From contig NZ_CP013480.3 in NCBI RefSeq assembly GCF_001465545.3, positions 5,642,001 through 5,706,000 of the forward strand: 64,000 nucleotides of DNA, read 5' to 3'. This document shows, in pieces, positions 16,954 through 25,228 of this stretch (the stretch's first letter is position 1; every line of letters begins with the position of its first letter). Origin of the DNA: Pandoraea norimbergensis (GTDB lineage Bacteria > Pseudomonadota > Gammaproteobacteria > Burkholderiales > Burkholderiaceae). The notes under the pieces are model-generated. The model searched no databases and was not told the origin of the DNA. It saw nothing but the letters and a program-made list of their open reading frames with translations. The translations under genes were made by a program, and so were the position numbers.

Positions 16954-18531
16954 TCAGAATTGAAAATAAAGGAAACGCGTTTCCTTATGGAGATTCACCA
17001 GGCAAAGAAACAGCAGCGCGAGCGTGACCGACAGCCAAGCCGGGTTGGGTTGCCAGCGCATGAAGCGGCGTGCCGCTTCCTGAACCTTGAACAAGGCGGG
17101 TGAATATCGCCCCAGAATCTGGTGCGCATTCGGTGTGAACCAGACAATGCCGAGCAGCGCGACCACATAGGCCAGTTGCAGGTGATGCCCGATCAGCAGA
17201 CGCCACGCGTCGCCGAAGCTCGCACCGTCGAGATAGGTCAGCGACGGCCAGGCTTCGAAACCCCGCAGCCCGGTCATGCCGCTCAGCAACGACAGGGCGT
17301 CATGGACGCCGTTTGCGCGGAAAAACGCCTGCGCGACCAGTACCGCGACGAACGTCAATGCCACCGACGCGACATGCGCCGGCCAGCGAGTGACATGCGA
17401 CTTAGGACGACGGCCGACGACAAAAATTCGCCAGCCGTGATTGACCGACAGATAGGCGGCATGCAGCAGACCGAACACCAGAAACTGGAAGCCCGCACCG
17501 TGCCACACCCCGGCCAGTCCCATCGTGAAAAGCGTCGGCACGACGATGGTGCTCGCAAAGCCCGCCGGTGTGCGCGCGCCTTCCGAGCCCACCGGCAGAC
17601 CGCGCGCACTGCGATATCGCGAGATGGCCATCGCCGCCGGGTAATACAGGTAAGACGTGAGGTAGCGCGTGAGCGTGATGTGCCACCGCGCCCAAAAGTC
17701 GATCACGCTCGTCGCCTTGTACGGCGAATTGAAGTTCAGCGGAAACCGGATGCCGAACATCTTTGCCAGCCCCAACGCCATGTCGGAATAGCCGGAGAAG
17801 TCGAAGTACACCTGTAACGCGTAGCAGAGACTGGTGCCCCACGCCGCCCAGAACTGCAAGTCGCCGGGCGACGCAAAACCCGCATCGGCATAGGGCGCAA
17901 TCGCATCGGCCAGCAGCACTTTCTTGGCCAGGCCAATCACGAACAGCATGCCGCCGATGGACAGATTTTCGGCCTTGAAGCGGTAATTCTCCCGCTGCGC
18001 AAACTGCGGCATCATCTCCTTGTGATGCAGGATCGGCCCCGCGATCAGGTGCGGGAAGAACGTCACGAACAGCACGTAGCTGAGCAAGCTGCGCTCCTTG
18101 ACGAGCCCCGCACGGCAATCGAGCAGATAACCGATCTGCGTGAACGTGAAGAACGAAATCCCCAGCGGCAGCACCAGCGTATCGACGCTGGAATGCGTGA
18201 GACCGAGATCGTGCAGAAAGCCGAACAGCGCCGCGAAGTACTTGTAGTGAAACAGCACGATCAGGTCGACACCCACGCCGACGGTGACAATGACGTTCTG
18301 TACGCGCGCACGCCCCACGTTGCGCAACACGCCCTGACTCACGACGTAGTTGAACGCGATCGAGAGGGCCAGCAGCGCCACGAACTGCGGGTTCCACCAG
18401 CCGTAGAACACGAACGACGTCAGGCAGAGCCAGAACGCTGCGAGACGCAGGTTGATGGCACCGCTGAGGTAGTGTCCCGCCAGCGCTACCGGCAGAAACA
18501 GCAACAGGAACAGGTAAGAGTTGAACAGCAT
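16954..18531 (-). CDS. MBOAT-family O-acyltransferase (AlgI/DltB-like)
   Basis: A 525-residue polytopic membrane protein starting MLFNSYLFLLLFLPVALAGHY, the canonical AlgI/WssH start. FFPHLIAGPILHHKEMMPQF lies near residue 160 and FWARWHITLTRYLTSYLYYP near residue 275. TMGLAGVWHGAGFQFLVFG contains the invariant MBOAT histidine near residue 335. Such proteins transfer an acyl group across the inner membrane to a periplasmic acceptor. AlgI works with AlgJ/X/F, while DltB takes D-alanyl from DltC; here both partner sets are present in one block. Length and N-terminus are closer to AlgI than to the roughly 400-residue DltB. Confidence 0.93.
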   Translation of the reverse strand: MLFNSYLFLLLFLPVALAGHYLSGAINLRLAAFWLCLTSFVFYGWWNPQFVALLALSIAFNYVVSQGVLRNVGRARVQNVIVTVGVGVDLIVLFHYKYFAALFGFLHDLGLTHSSVDTLVLPLGISFFTFTQIGYLLDCRAGLVKERSLLSYVLFVTFFPHLIAGPILHHKEMMPQFAQRENYRFKAENLSIGGMLFVIGLAKKVLLADAIAPYADAGFASPGDLQFWAAWGTSLCYALQVYFDFSGYSDMALGLAKMFGIRFPLNFNSPYKATSVIDFWARWHITLTRYLTSYLYYPAAMAISRYRSARGLPVGSEGARTPAGFASTIVVPTLFTMGLAGVWHGAGFQFLVFGLLHAAYLSVNHGWRIFVVGRRPKSHVTRWPAHVASVALTFVAVLVAQAFFRANGVHDALSLLSGMTGLRGFEAWPSLTYLDGASFGDAWRLLIGHHLQLAYVVALLGIVWFTPNAHQILGRYSPALFKVQEAARRFMRWQPNPAWLSVTLALLFLCLVNLHKETRFLYFQF

Positions 18532-18601
18532 CGGGTATCGCGCTTGATATCGGTTGGTATCGGTTGGTTTCGTGTCGTGTCGTATCGTCAGACGTCGCCC
18601 G

Positions 18602-19720
18602 TCAGGGCAAACGGGCCAGCACGGATTTCTCGTCGTCGCTGAGCGGCAGCGACAACGCGTTCTCCGAGAACTCCCAGATCACCAGCTTCAGGCTCTTGGG
18701 CCACTGCGCGCGCTGCTTGAGCGCCACGGTCAGTGCCCCGGCAAAATCACCGCCGTCCATACTCATATTCCAGACCTCGCGCCCCAGATCGACGCCCAGC
18801 CATTCGGCAAAATTGCTTCGCCGCCCATGCGAACTGCCGGCGAGCATCACTTCGACCGGTGGCGTCTCATCAAGCAGGCCGCCGCTGCGCACCGGCGCAA
18901 TGTGCTGCGCCGATGCCTGATCGGGACGCGGCCGCCAACCGTCGTGTGCATGTTCAAGACCTGAGAGCGACAGCAGATCGCCCACGCGCGGTTGTGCGGG
19001 CGCGGGGGTACCGACATCGAACGCTTGTGCGCCCTTGCCCGGCAGCAAGGCCAGACCGGCTTGCGCAACGGTGGCCGCAGCGGCCTTCGCGCCCTCGGCA
19101 TTCATGTGGACGTCGGTGCGGAAGAACATCGGCCGGTCGCGTTCGGCGAGCGTCGGGCGCAGATCGACGAACGGCACGCCATCGCGATGCAAGGCCGTCT
19201 TCACGATGTCCATGCGAGCGAGCATCGCCGCCGACACGGGCTGGCCGCACAAATGCGACGACTCGATGCGCGCCTTGTCGGGCACCGCCACCACCAGCAC
19301 GTTGATGCCTTGCGCGCGCACCTGTCCGAGCCAGTAATGCATGAGACGCAGACGATCCTCGAACACGGCATCCGTCGTGCCGGGCTTGGGTCGCATGCCG
19401 TCGCGATAGAACATCCACTGCGGGCACCCCATCGCGACCTGCTCGCCCACGTCGCCCAGCACCCGGTAGCGCACGGCCGCGTTCCACGTCTCGACCGTCT
19501 CCTGCGCCGGCAAACGCAACGACTTGTTGAGCGCATGGCCCGCGGTCCCGTCGAGCCACGCGGACAAATTCAGTGGATCGCCATCGAGTTGCGCGTGCGC
19601 GAGTGTCCACACGCCCCACGCGAGACCGGCGGTAAGCAGTGCGGCCATCACGACCGCGTTCAAGCGGTGCGATGGCACTGACGATGGTGACGACGACGAA
19701 GGGGGGTTGATGTCCGGCAC
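18602..19720 (-). CDS. AlgJ/AlgX-like SGNH acyltransferase, copy 1
   Basis: A 372-residue protein beginning at a GTG at 19720, four bases after the stop of the gene before it and with GGGGAA as ribosome binding site. An N-terminal membrane anchor (NAVVMAALLTAGLAWGVW) puts the rest in the periplasm. FRTDVHMNAEG gives the Asp-x-His pair and LAGSSHGRRSNF the serine of the AlgX/AlgJ SGNH-type domain. WMFYRDG near residue 100 matches the family's domain start. It is expected to move acyl groups onto the polymer in the periplasm. It differs clearly from the second copy encoded just upstream, so the two are probably not redundant. Confidence 0.85.
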   Translation of the reverse strand: MPDINPPSSSSPSSVPSHRLNAVVMAALLTAGLAWGVWTLAHAQLDGDPLNLSAWLDGTAGHALNKSLRLPAQETVETWNAAVRYRVLGDVGEQVAMGCPQWMFYRDGMRPKPGTTDAVFEDRLRLMHYWLGQVRAQGINVLVVAVPDKARIESSHLCGQPVSAAMLARMDIVKTALHRDGVPFVDLRPTLAERDRPMFFRTDVHMNAEGAKAAAATVAQAGLALLPGKGAQAFDVGTPAPAQPRVGDLLSLSGLEHAHDGWRPRPDQASAQHIAPVRSGGLLDETPPVEVMLAGSSHGRRSNFAEWLGVDLGREVWNMSMDGGDFAGALTVALKQRAQWPKSLKLVIWEFSENALSLPLSDDEKSVLARLP

Positions 19721-19724
19721 GTGC

Positions 19725-20747
19725 TCAATTCCCCAGTGCGGCCTTCAGACGCTTGCGCCAGACGTCGGGCGTCATGATCGAGGCGTTGTCCCACAGACCG
19801 GCGGCATCCGGCCCCTGCGAATACGCGGGCTCGAAAATCTGCCAGACGAGCACTTGCGGCTTGGTCTGTTTGAAGGCCGGCGACTCGACGTATTCGAGCA
19901 GCATGACCCATTGCCCGACGTTCCCCGGCTTCCAGTTCACCGAGACGGGACGATCGAGCACGTTCGAGAGCTTCTGCGGAAAGCCGAAGTACGGCTGCAT
20001 CATGCTGTGGCCGGTGATGTGCACCGGTGCTGGCGCATCGTCGAGCAGATTCTGGCCGTCGGATGGACGCCGCACGGTGAACACCTCGCGCCCGATCTTC
20101 TTGCGATCTTCCGGCGTCAAAAACAGTTCGGCCAGATCGCCATAGCGACGGTCGTTGACCATGCCGCCGAGCGGCATGCCGGTGCCCGGCTTGCCCGACA
20201 ATTCCGGCACATCCTTGCGAATCATGTCCGCCGTCGCCTGCGCCGTCGCATCGGCAGCGACCTGCGTCCAGTGCTGATCCGTGCGGTAGTAGACATCCTG
20301 ACCGCCGTCCTTGATGCGGCGCAGAATCACCTCGTCGTCGAACGTCGAAATACCGGCGGCTTTCAGCTTGCCCAGAATTGTCGTGTAGCGCGCCTTGACC
20401 TCGGGGCTCATGACTTTGCCGTCGGGCAGCTTGTCCTGATAGAACAGCGACTTGTCCGGCAGCAGCAACACTTCGAGCTTGATGTTGTGTGCCGCGAGCG
20501 CGTCGCGCGCCTCGATCACCAGCGCCGTGTTCGCGTCGATACCGCGCGTGTCGACTTGCGTGAGGCTGCCCCAGCCGGGAAACAGCCAGTTGTCCTTGCC
20601 GCGCAAGATGAGCGTCGACGCGTCTTGCGCCTGCGCAGCCCCCAAGGCAAACGTCAGCACACACGCGCTCAGGCTACGGACTAGGCCTGCGCAAAAGTGT
20701 CGCGATACCCGTCGCGAAGCGCGAGGTTCGAAAGCGTACGACGTCAT
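19725..20747 (-). CDS. AlgJ/AlgX-like SGNH acyltransferase, copy 2
   Basis: A 340-residue exported protein starting at the ATG at 20747, which has a clear GAGGAG ribosome binding site; the longer frame from 20957 lies in the nfrA gene and is discarded. The signal peptide ends at FALGAAQAQD. DNWLFPGWG marks the domain start, YYRTDQHWTQVA holds the Asp-x-His pair, and ITGHSMMQPYFG holds the serine. A long segment between these is richer in charged residues than in copy 1. It follows nfrA after 38 bases. As one of two SGNH proteins in the block, it probably performs the final acyl transfer or the AlgX-like polymer-binding step. Confidence 0.85.
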   Translation of the reverse strand: MTSYAFEPRASRRVSRHFCAGLVRSLSACVLTFALGAAQAQDASTLILRGKDNWLFPGWGSLTQVDTRGIDANTALVIEARDALAAHNIKLEVLLLPDKSLFYQDKLPDGKVMSPEVKARYTTILGKLKAAGISTFDDEVILRRIKDGGQDVYYRTDQHWTQVAADATAQATADMIRKDVPELSGKPGTGMPLGGMVNDRRYGDLAELFLTPEDRKKIGREVFTVRRPSDGQNLLDDAPAPVHITGHSMMQPYFGFPQKLSNVLDRPVSVNWKPGNVGQWVMLLEYVESPAFKQTKPQVLVWQIFEPAYSQGPDAAGLWDNASIMTPDVWRKRLKAALGN

Positions 20748-20785
20748 GTTGCAACTCCTCGAAATCGATTGAAAGCTGTCACACA

Positions 20786-23515
20786 TCAGTACGACAGCGT
20801 GAAGGTCATGAACAGGCCCTTCGCCCGATCCGCCTGCCCGCCGCCGATGTTGAAGCGATACTGCGTAGCGAAGTCGACATACGACCTCGCCGTGTTGTAG
20901 TGGTCCGAGCGGAAGTAGTACCGGACGTTGAAACCGACGCCCGCCCCCAGCGACCACGAACTGCTGTTGCCGAGCAGTTCATAGTCGTCTACGCCGTTGA
21001 TCGGCAGGCCCTCGACCCGGTCGGCATTCTTCAGCCAGTCGCCCCCGAGCACGACGTACGGATACAGCACGAGATGCTCATCGATCTGATCCATTCGGAA
21101 GCTCTGCCCTGCTCGCACTTCGAAAGCAGCGAAGTATTGGCGCCGCTTGACCTTGCCGGACGTGCGCGCGTCGGTGGCGCCGGTATCGTTGTTCGTGAGC
21201 CAGAGGTCGGAGGGCAGGTCTTGCCACGAGTAACCGGCCTGCACATAGCTCTCCAGCGTGAACCAGCTCGGCCGGTCCATGCGCAGCTCACTGCCGATGT
21301 AGTGGCCATACGTGGCGTACGCCTGCCAGCCGCCGTTGCCTGCATTCGAGTGGTAGTTCGCGGTCTGGTTACGCTGATTGAGCGCGCACTGAAGATCTTG
21401 TCGCAGCGGCTGGAAAGTGCCCGAGCGTGTCGCCGATCCGAGCAGGAACTGGCGCTCCAGACCGAACGTCAGGCCGAGATCGGTGGACGGCGTGAAGCGC
21501 ATGCCGAGAATGCCCACCGTCGTCGGAAACCCGGAGCTGCCCCGATTCGACGTCGGGTCGATGTTGATGGGTGCCTGACTGCAAGGATCGAGGCCCGTCT
21601 GCGCGATCGTGTTGCCGCCCGCGTCGTACAGCGTGTTCGACAACTGCCCATAAACTTCGAAGGCGTGATTGTTCGCGTTCAACCAGCCACGCGGGCGCCA
21701 GAACACTTCTGCCGTACTGAACACGGCATTGCCCGGCACCGAGATCGCCGCGCCGCCCAAACTGCCCCCGGCCGGGCGCGCACCGCGATACCCCACGGAG
21801 ACCGTCGCGCCCCACTGGCGCGACACATCGGCGATGGCGCTGCGCGTGTCCAGCAGTTGCTCGGGCGTGAGCGATAACCGTTTGGCGTCGTAATCGTCGA
21901 TGGCCTGACGGAAGGTGGTCTCGGCTTCGGCCTTTTGACCGGCGGCCGACAGCGCATAGCCCTCGGCGAGCACGACATCCGGCGAGGCTTTGCCGGTTGC
22001 TCGCGCCGCCCGAAAATCGTCGACGGCCAGCGCCGGTTCGTTGATGCGCTGGCGAAGGTAGCCGCGCTGAATCAGCAAATCCGGGTCGCCCGGCTTCTCC
22101 GCCAGCGCCTTCTCAATGCGCTCGCCCGCTTCTTTCGTCTGCGATGAGTCGCCGGCAGCGAGCGCTGTCGTCAGCAGGCTCTGGTAGATCGGACTCTTCG
22201 GATCAAGCTCGACCGCACGGCGTGCTTGCTTGATCGCTTCCTGATAGTCCTCGCGGTCGTACGCCGCATAGGCTTGCGCCGACGGCCCGCCGTAGCCGAC
22301 CGTGTCGTAGGGCAGCAACTCGTAGACCGTGCCGTAGGGGGTTTCGCGTGGGTCCTGAATCGGTGCCGGGAAATTGATCTGCGTGAGTGCCTTAGGCGCA
22401 CGCGCACCGGAACGCGCAAGCTTCAGACGCTTCTTGACGGCGTCGTCCTTCTCGTCGAGCGGCGCCACGAGCGCAATGGCACGCGTATGATCGCCCGCCG
22501 CCAGTGCAGCATCGGCGGCAATCAGCCGAACGTTGCGCACCTGTCCCTCGTCGAGCCAGTCCTGTTTGATGGCCTCGTCGAAGTCGGCGTCAGCCAGCGC
22601 TTTCTTGCCCTGAAGTTGTCGCAGATAGCCACGCATCTCGAGTGCGACCGTGTTCTCGTCGTTCTGAGTGAGCGCGTTGCTCGCCGCGTCTTCCGCCTCG
22701 GGCAACTGATTGTCGAGCATGAACGCGGAAATCAGCAGCAGGCGATAGCTGTCGTCCTCGGGGGCCAGACGCACGGCTTCCTGTGCAAACGGAATGGCGT
22801 CCTTCGGCTTGTTGTCGATGATGGCCTGATAGCCGGCGCTCGCCGGGTCCACGGCCATGCGCGCCCGCAGCACCTGAATACGCGCTTTCAGATCCGACGT
22901 ATTCGGTGCGCCCAGCGACATTGCGGTTTCGGCGGCACTCACGCCAGCGTCGAACTTCTCCTGTGACTCCAGTCCGGCGATCCAGAGCAAAGCCCATTCG
23001 CCGCGCGACGGATCGATACGAAACGCTTGTTCGGCATGGGTCGACGCCTCCACGTATTGCTGCGCGTTGTATTCCGAGTACGCCTGCGTGGCAATCGGAA
23101 AAGCGCGTCGATAAGCCTCGGTCGGCGGCGGCCCGCCCGCCTGTGCGCCACTCAGATTCGTATTCGCATCGCGCAATGCGGGCGTATCGAATCCGTACTT
23201 GAGCGCGCTGTCGACCGCCTTGTGCGCGTCGTCGATCTTGCCCGCGCGTTGCAGCGAATAGACGAGCAGCATGCGAAGGCGCAACACATCGGGGCGCAAG
23301 CGCACGGCGGCGGCCGCTGCCGACGCGGCCTGCTCGAACCGTCCCGCCTGATAGTGCTTGTAGGCCTGATCGGCAAACTTCCACGCCTGCCCGGACAACG
23401 GCGCTTCGCCAGACGGTTTGGCGGCGTGTGCCGTCGCCTGCGCCATGGCGGGCGAGGCCGGCCAGCAGCAGGCCATGGCCGTGACGAGAAGAAGCGTTCG
23501 GAAAGGCGGCATCAT
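20786..23515 (-). CDS. nfrA: NfrA-like outer-membrane TPR/porin protein
   Basis: A 909-residue protein with signal peptide MMPPFRTLLLVTAMACC ending at AMAQA. Residues 40-600 are tetratricopeptide-type repeats (for example QAYKHYQAGRFEQAASAA, AYAAYDREDYQEAIKQARR and LLIQRGYLRQRINEPALAVD). The last 300 residues are a beta-barrel of the NfrA C-terminal type (WGATVSVGYRGARP to the terminal LFMTFTLSY, ending in an aromatic residue). E. coli NfrA is the phage N4 receptor and the exporter of a ManNAc-containing glycan made by NfrB. The ATG overlaps the nfrB stop as ATGA, showing translational coupling. Its job should be export of the polymer, like BcsC or PgaA. Confidence 0.9.
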   Translation of the reverse strand: MMPPFRTLLLVTAMACCWPASPAMAQATAHAAKPSGEAPLSGQAWKFADQAYKHYQAGRFEQAASAAAAAVRLRPDVLRLRMLLVYSLQRAGKIDDAHKAVDSALKYGFDTPALRDANTNLSGAQAGGPPPTEAYRRAFPIATQAYSEYNAQQYVEASTHAEQAFRIDPSRGEWALLWIAGLESQEKFDAGVSAAETAMSLGAPNTSDLKARIQVLRARMAVDPASAGYQAIIDNKPKDAIPFAQEAVRLAPEDDSYRLLLISAFMLDNQLPEAEDAASNALTQNDENTVALEMRGYLRQLQGKKALADADFDEAIKQDWLDEGQVRNVRLIAADAALAAGDHTRAIALVAPLDEKDDAVKKRLKLARSGARAPKALTQINFPAPIQDPRETPYGTVYELLPYDTVGYGGPSAQAYAAYDREDYQEAIKQARRAVELDPKSPIYQSLLTTALAAGDSSQTKEAGERIEKALAEKPGDPDLLIQRGYLRQRINEPALAVDDFRAARATGKASPDVVLAEGYALSAAGQKAEAETTFRQAIDDYDAKRLSLTPEQLLDTRSAIADVSRQWGATVSVGYRGARPAGGSLGGAAISVPGNAVFSTAEVFWRPRGWLNANNHAFEVYGQLSNTLYDAGGNTIAQTGLDPCSQAPINIDPTSNRGSSGFPTTVGILGMRFTPSTDLGLTFGLERQFLLGSATRSGTFQPLRQDLQCALNQRNQTANYHSNAGNGGWQAYATYGHYIGSELRMDRPSWFTLESYVQAGYSWQDLPSDLWLTNNDTGATDARTSGKVKRRQYFAAFEVRAGQSFRMDQIDEHLVLYPYVVLGGDWLKNADRVEGLPINGVDDYELLGNSSSWSLGAGVGFNVRYYFRSDHYNTARSYVDFATQYRFNIGGGQADRAKGLFMTFTLSY

Positions 23516-25209
23516 GTTGCGGCGGTGGGAACGTCGTTGGGCGGCAGCGACGGCGCGATCACGCCCTGCTGGAACGAGATGGCTTCATGCAACGTGGCTT
23601 CGTCGAGCCAGCCCAGTTGCATGAGAATTTCGCCGAGCGGACGTTTCTCGCGCGCCTGTGTCTCCAGTGCGAATGCCAGCTTGGTTTCGTCGATGGCCTG
23701 CCACGACAGCAGCAACTCACCGAGACGCTGACGCTGCTGGGTGATCTGATCGGTCGACGGGAAGTCGTGCATCGTCTTGTCCCACACGAGACGTTTGCCT
23801 GTGATGAGATGCACGATGAACAATCGCCACGCGCGTGCCGCCGCCATCGCGTTGATGAAGTTGCCGATCACCATGCGAGGTGCGGCCAAGAGCGCGTGTT
23901 CCCAGCCGTACATGTGATACACGAAGAAGCTGCGCTGACACACGCGCAACGCGAGCGCCACGGCGTTCACGCTCATGAGCGTCATGACCCAGCCGCCCGG
24001 CGGAAAGATCGACGGGTAGTAGATCGTCCACCAGCCCATGCGGTCGGCCAGCAGGAACAGCGCGAAGTTGATCAGCAACACGTAGGCCATGATCGCGATA
24101 AACGACGTCGCCAGCCCCTTGCGGTCACGGAACAGCAGATATTTCGTCGCGAGCGAACCTGCCCAGCCGACCTGCACCCAGCCTTGCAGCCCAATGCCCA
24201 GCGTCCAGCGTGCCTTCTGCCGGTACGCGGTTCTGAACGTGTTGGGGAAGTACTCGCGAATGCCGAGTGGCATGCGGATCGTCGAGACCTTCTCCTTGCC
24301 GAAGCCGAACATCCGCCGCCGCTTGATCACATACTCGACCGGGAACTTGCCGAAGATCTGCTTCATGCCGCGTCGCGCCAGACGGGCGCCGATGTCGTAA
24401 TCCTCGGTCAGCGTGTCAGTGTTGAACGGCTGGTTGTCGGTCTCGGCAGCGAGTTCTTCAAGGGCGCGGCGCGAAAAGCAGGTCCCCACCCCCGCCGACG
24501 GCACCATCTTCGACAGGCTCTCGCGCACCACCAGATCCTTGGTATGCCATTCGGCGAACTCGTCCATGTACGTGCCCGCGACGAGTTCGTACCACTCGCG
24601 CTCGAGCGACGTCACAGGCAGTTGGATAAAGTCGATGCGCGGCAGCAGATAGTTGTAGTACTTGAGTTCCAGCGGGTGGAGCACGTCTTCGCTGTCGTGC
24701 AGAATCACGCCCGCGAACGGCTCTGGCTGTTGCTGGTTCTGCTTGAAAATCGCCTGCACGATCCAGTTCAGGCAGTCCGCCTTGCAGGTCGGTCCGTCGT
24801 GCGGCACTTCCACGCGCACCAGTTGCCGATAGCGGCGGCGCATGCGCTCGACTTCCGTTTTGGTCCGCTCGTCGTTTTGATAAGTGCCGACGAAAATCAT
24901 GTAGTTCTTGTATTCGAGCGTGCCCACCATGCTCTCGAGCATGGCGGCGATCACGTCGAATTCGAGCCACGCGGGCACCATGATCGCGAGCGGCTGTTCT
25001 CGCACATCGCGCAACTGCGCCGCTTGCAACGGCGTGTAGCGTCGCTTGATGAACAGTGAGCGGTAGACCTGGCGCACCCAGTACCAGGCATCGACGAACA
25101 GATCGTCGATGCTCGATAGCAGGATGAGAATACCGACCACCGCGCTGGCAATTTCCAGCGCGTGGTAGTAGTCGGCGACCAGATACGGCCAATAGAGCGA
25201 GGAGATCAC
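23512..25209 (-). CDS. nfrB: NfrB-like processive glycosyltransferase with MshEN-type module
   Basis: A 565-residue inner-membrane GT2 enzyme from a GTG at 25209. One helix near residues 15-35 precedes the catalytic domain: VPHDGPTCKADCLN, ILHDSEDVLHP (DxD-type), TLTEDYDIGARLAR and QKARWTLGIG (QxxRW) are the synthase motifs. Three to four helices follow. The final 75 residues hold two related half-repeats, RLGELLLSW with its Q ending ALETQ, and PLGEILMQLGWLDE ending AISFQ, separated by AREKR; this is the c-di-GMP-binding MshEN pattern. E. coli NfrB makes a ManNAc glycan under c-di-GMP control. wecB upstream and nfrA downstream support the same chemistry. Confidence 0.92.
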   Translation of the reverse strand: MISSLYWPYLVADYYHALEIASAVVGILILLSSIDDLFVDAWYWVRQVYRSLFIKRRYTPLQAAQLRDVREQPLAIMVPAWLEFDVIAAMLESMVGTLEYKNYMIFVGTYQNDERTKTEVERMRRRYRQLVRVEVPHDGPTCKADCLNWIVQAIFKQNQQQPEPFAGVILHDSEDVLHPLELKYYNYLLPRIDFIQLPVTSLEREWYELVAGTYMDEFAEWHTKDLVVRESLSKMVPSAGVGTCFSRRALEELAAETDNQPFNTDTLTEDYDIGARLARRGMKQIFGKFPVEYVIKRRRMFGFGKEKVSTIRMPLGIREYFPNTFRTAYRQKARWTLGIGLQGWVQVGWAGSLATKYLLFRDRKGLATSFIAIMAYVLLINFALFLLADRMGWWTIYYPSIFPPGGWVMTLMSVNAVALALRVCQRSFFVYHMYGWEHALLAAPRMVIGNFINAMAAARAWRLFIVHLITGKRLVWDKTMHDFPSTDQITQQRQRLGELLLSWQAIDETKLAFALETQAREKRPLGEILMQLGWLDEATLHEAISFQQGVIAPSLPPNDVPTAAT

Positions 25210-25228
25210 GGCGGCGCGTCTCTACCGG

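Noticed and set aside
15148..17103. A 651-codon plus-strand frame across three genes
   Set aside because: It is antisense to the DltA-like ligase, the carrier protein and part of the MBOAT gene, all of which have intact motifs.
20786..25209. Phage origin suggested by the name phage N4 adsorption protein for NfrA/NfrB
   Set aside because: The name reflects use of the proteins as a phage receptor in E. coli. No integrase, capsid or lysis genes are present; the genes belong to a polysaccharide pathway.
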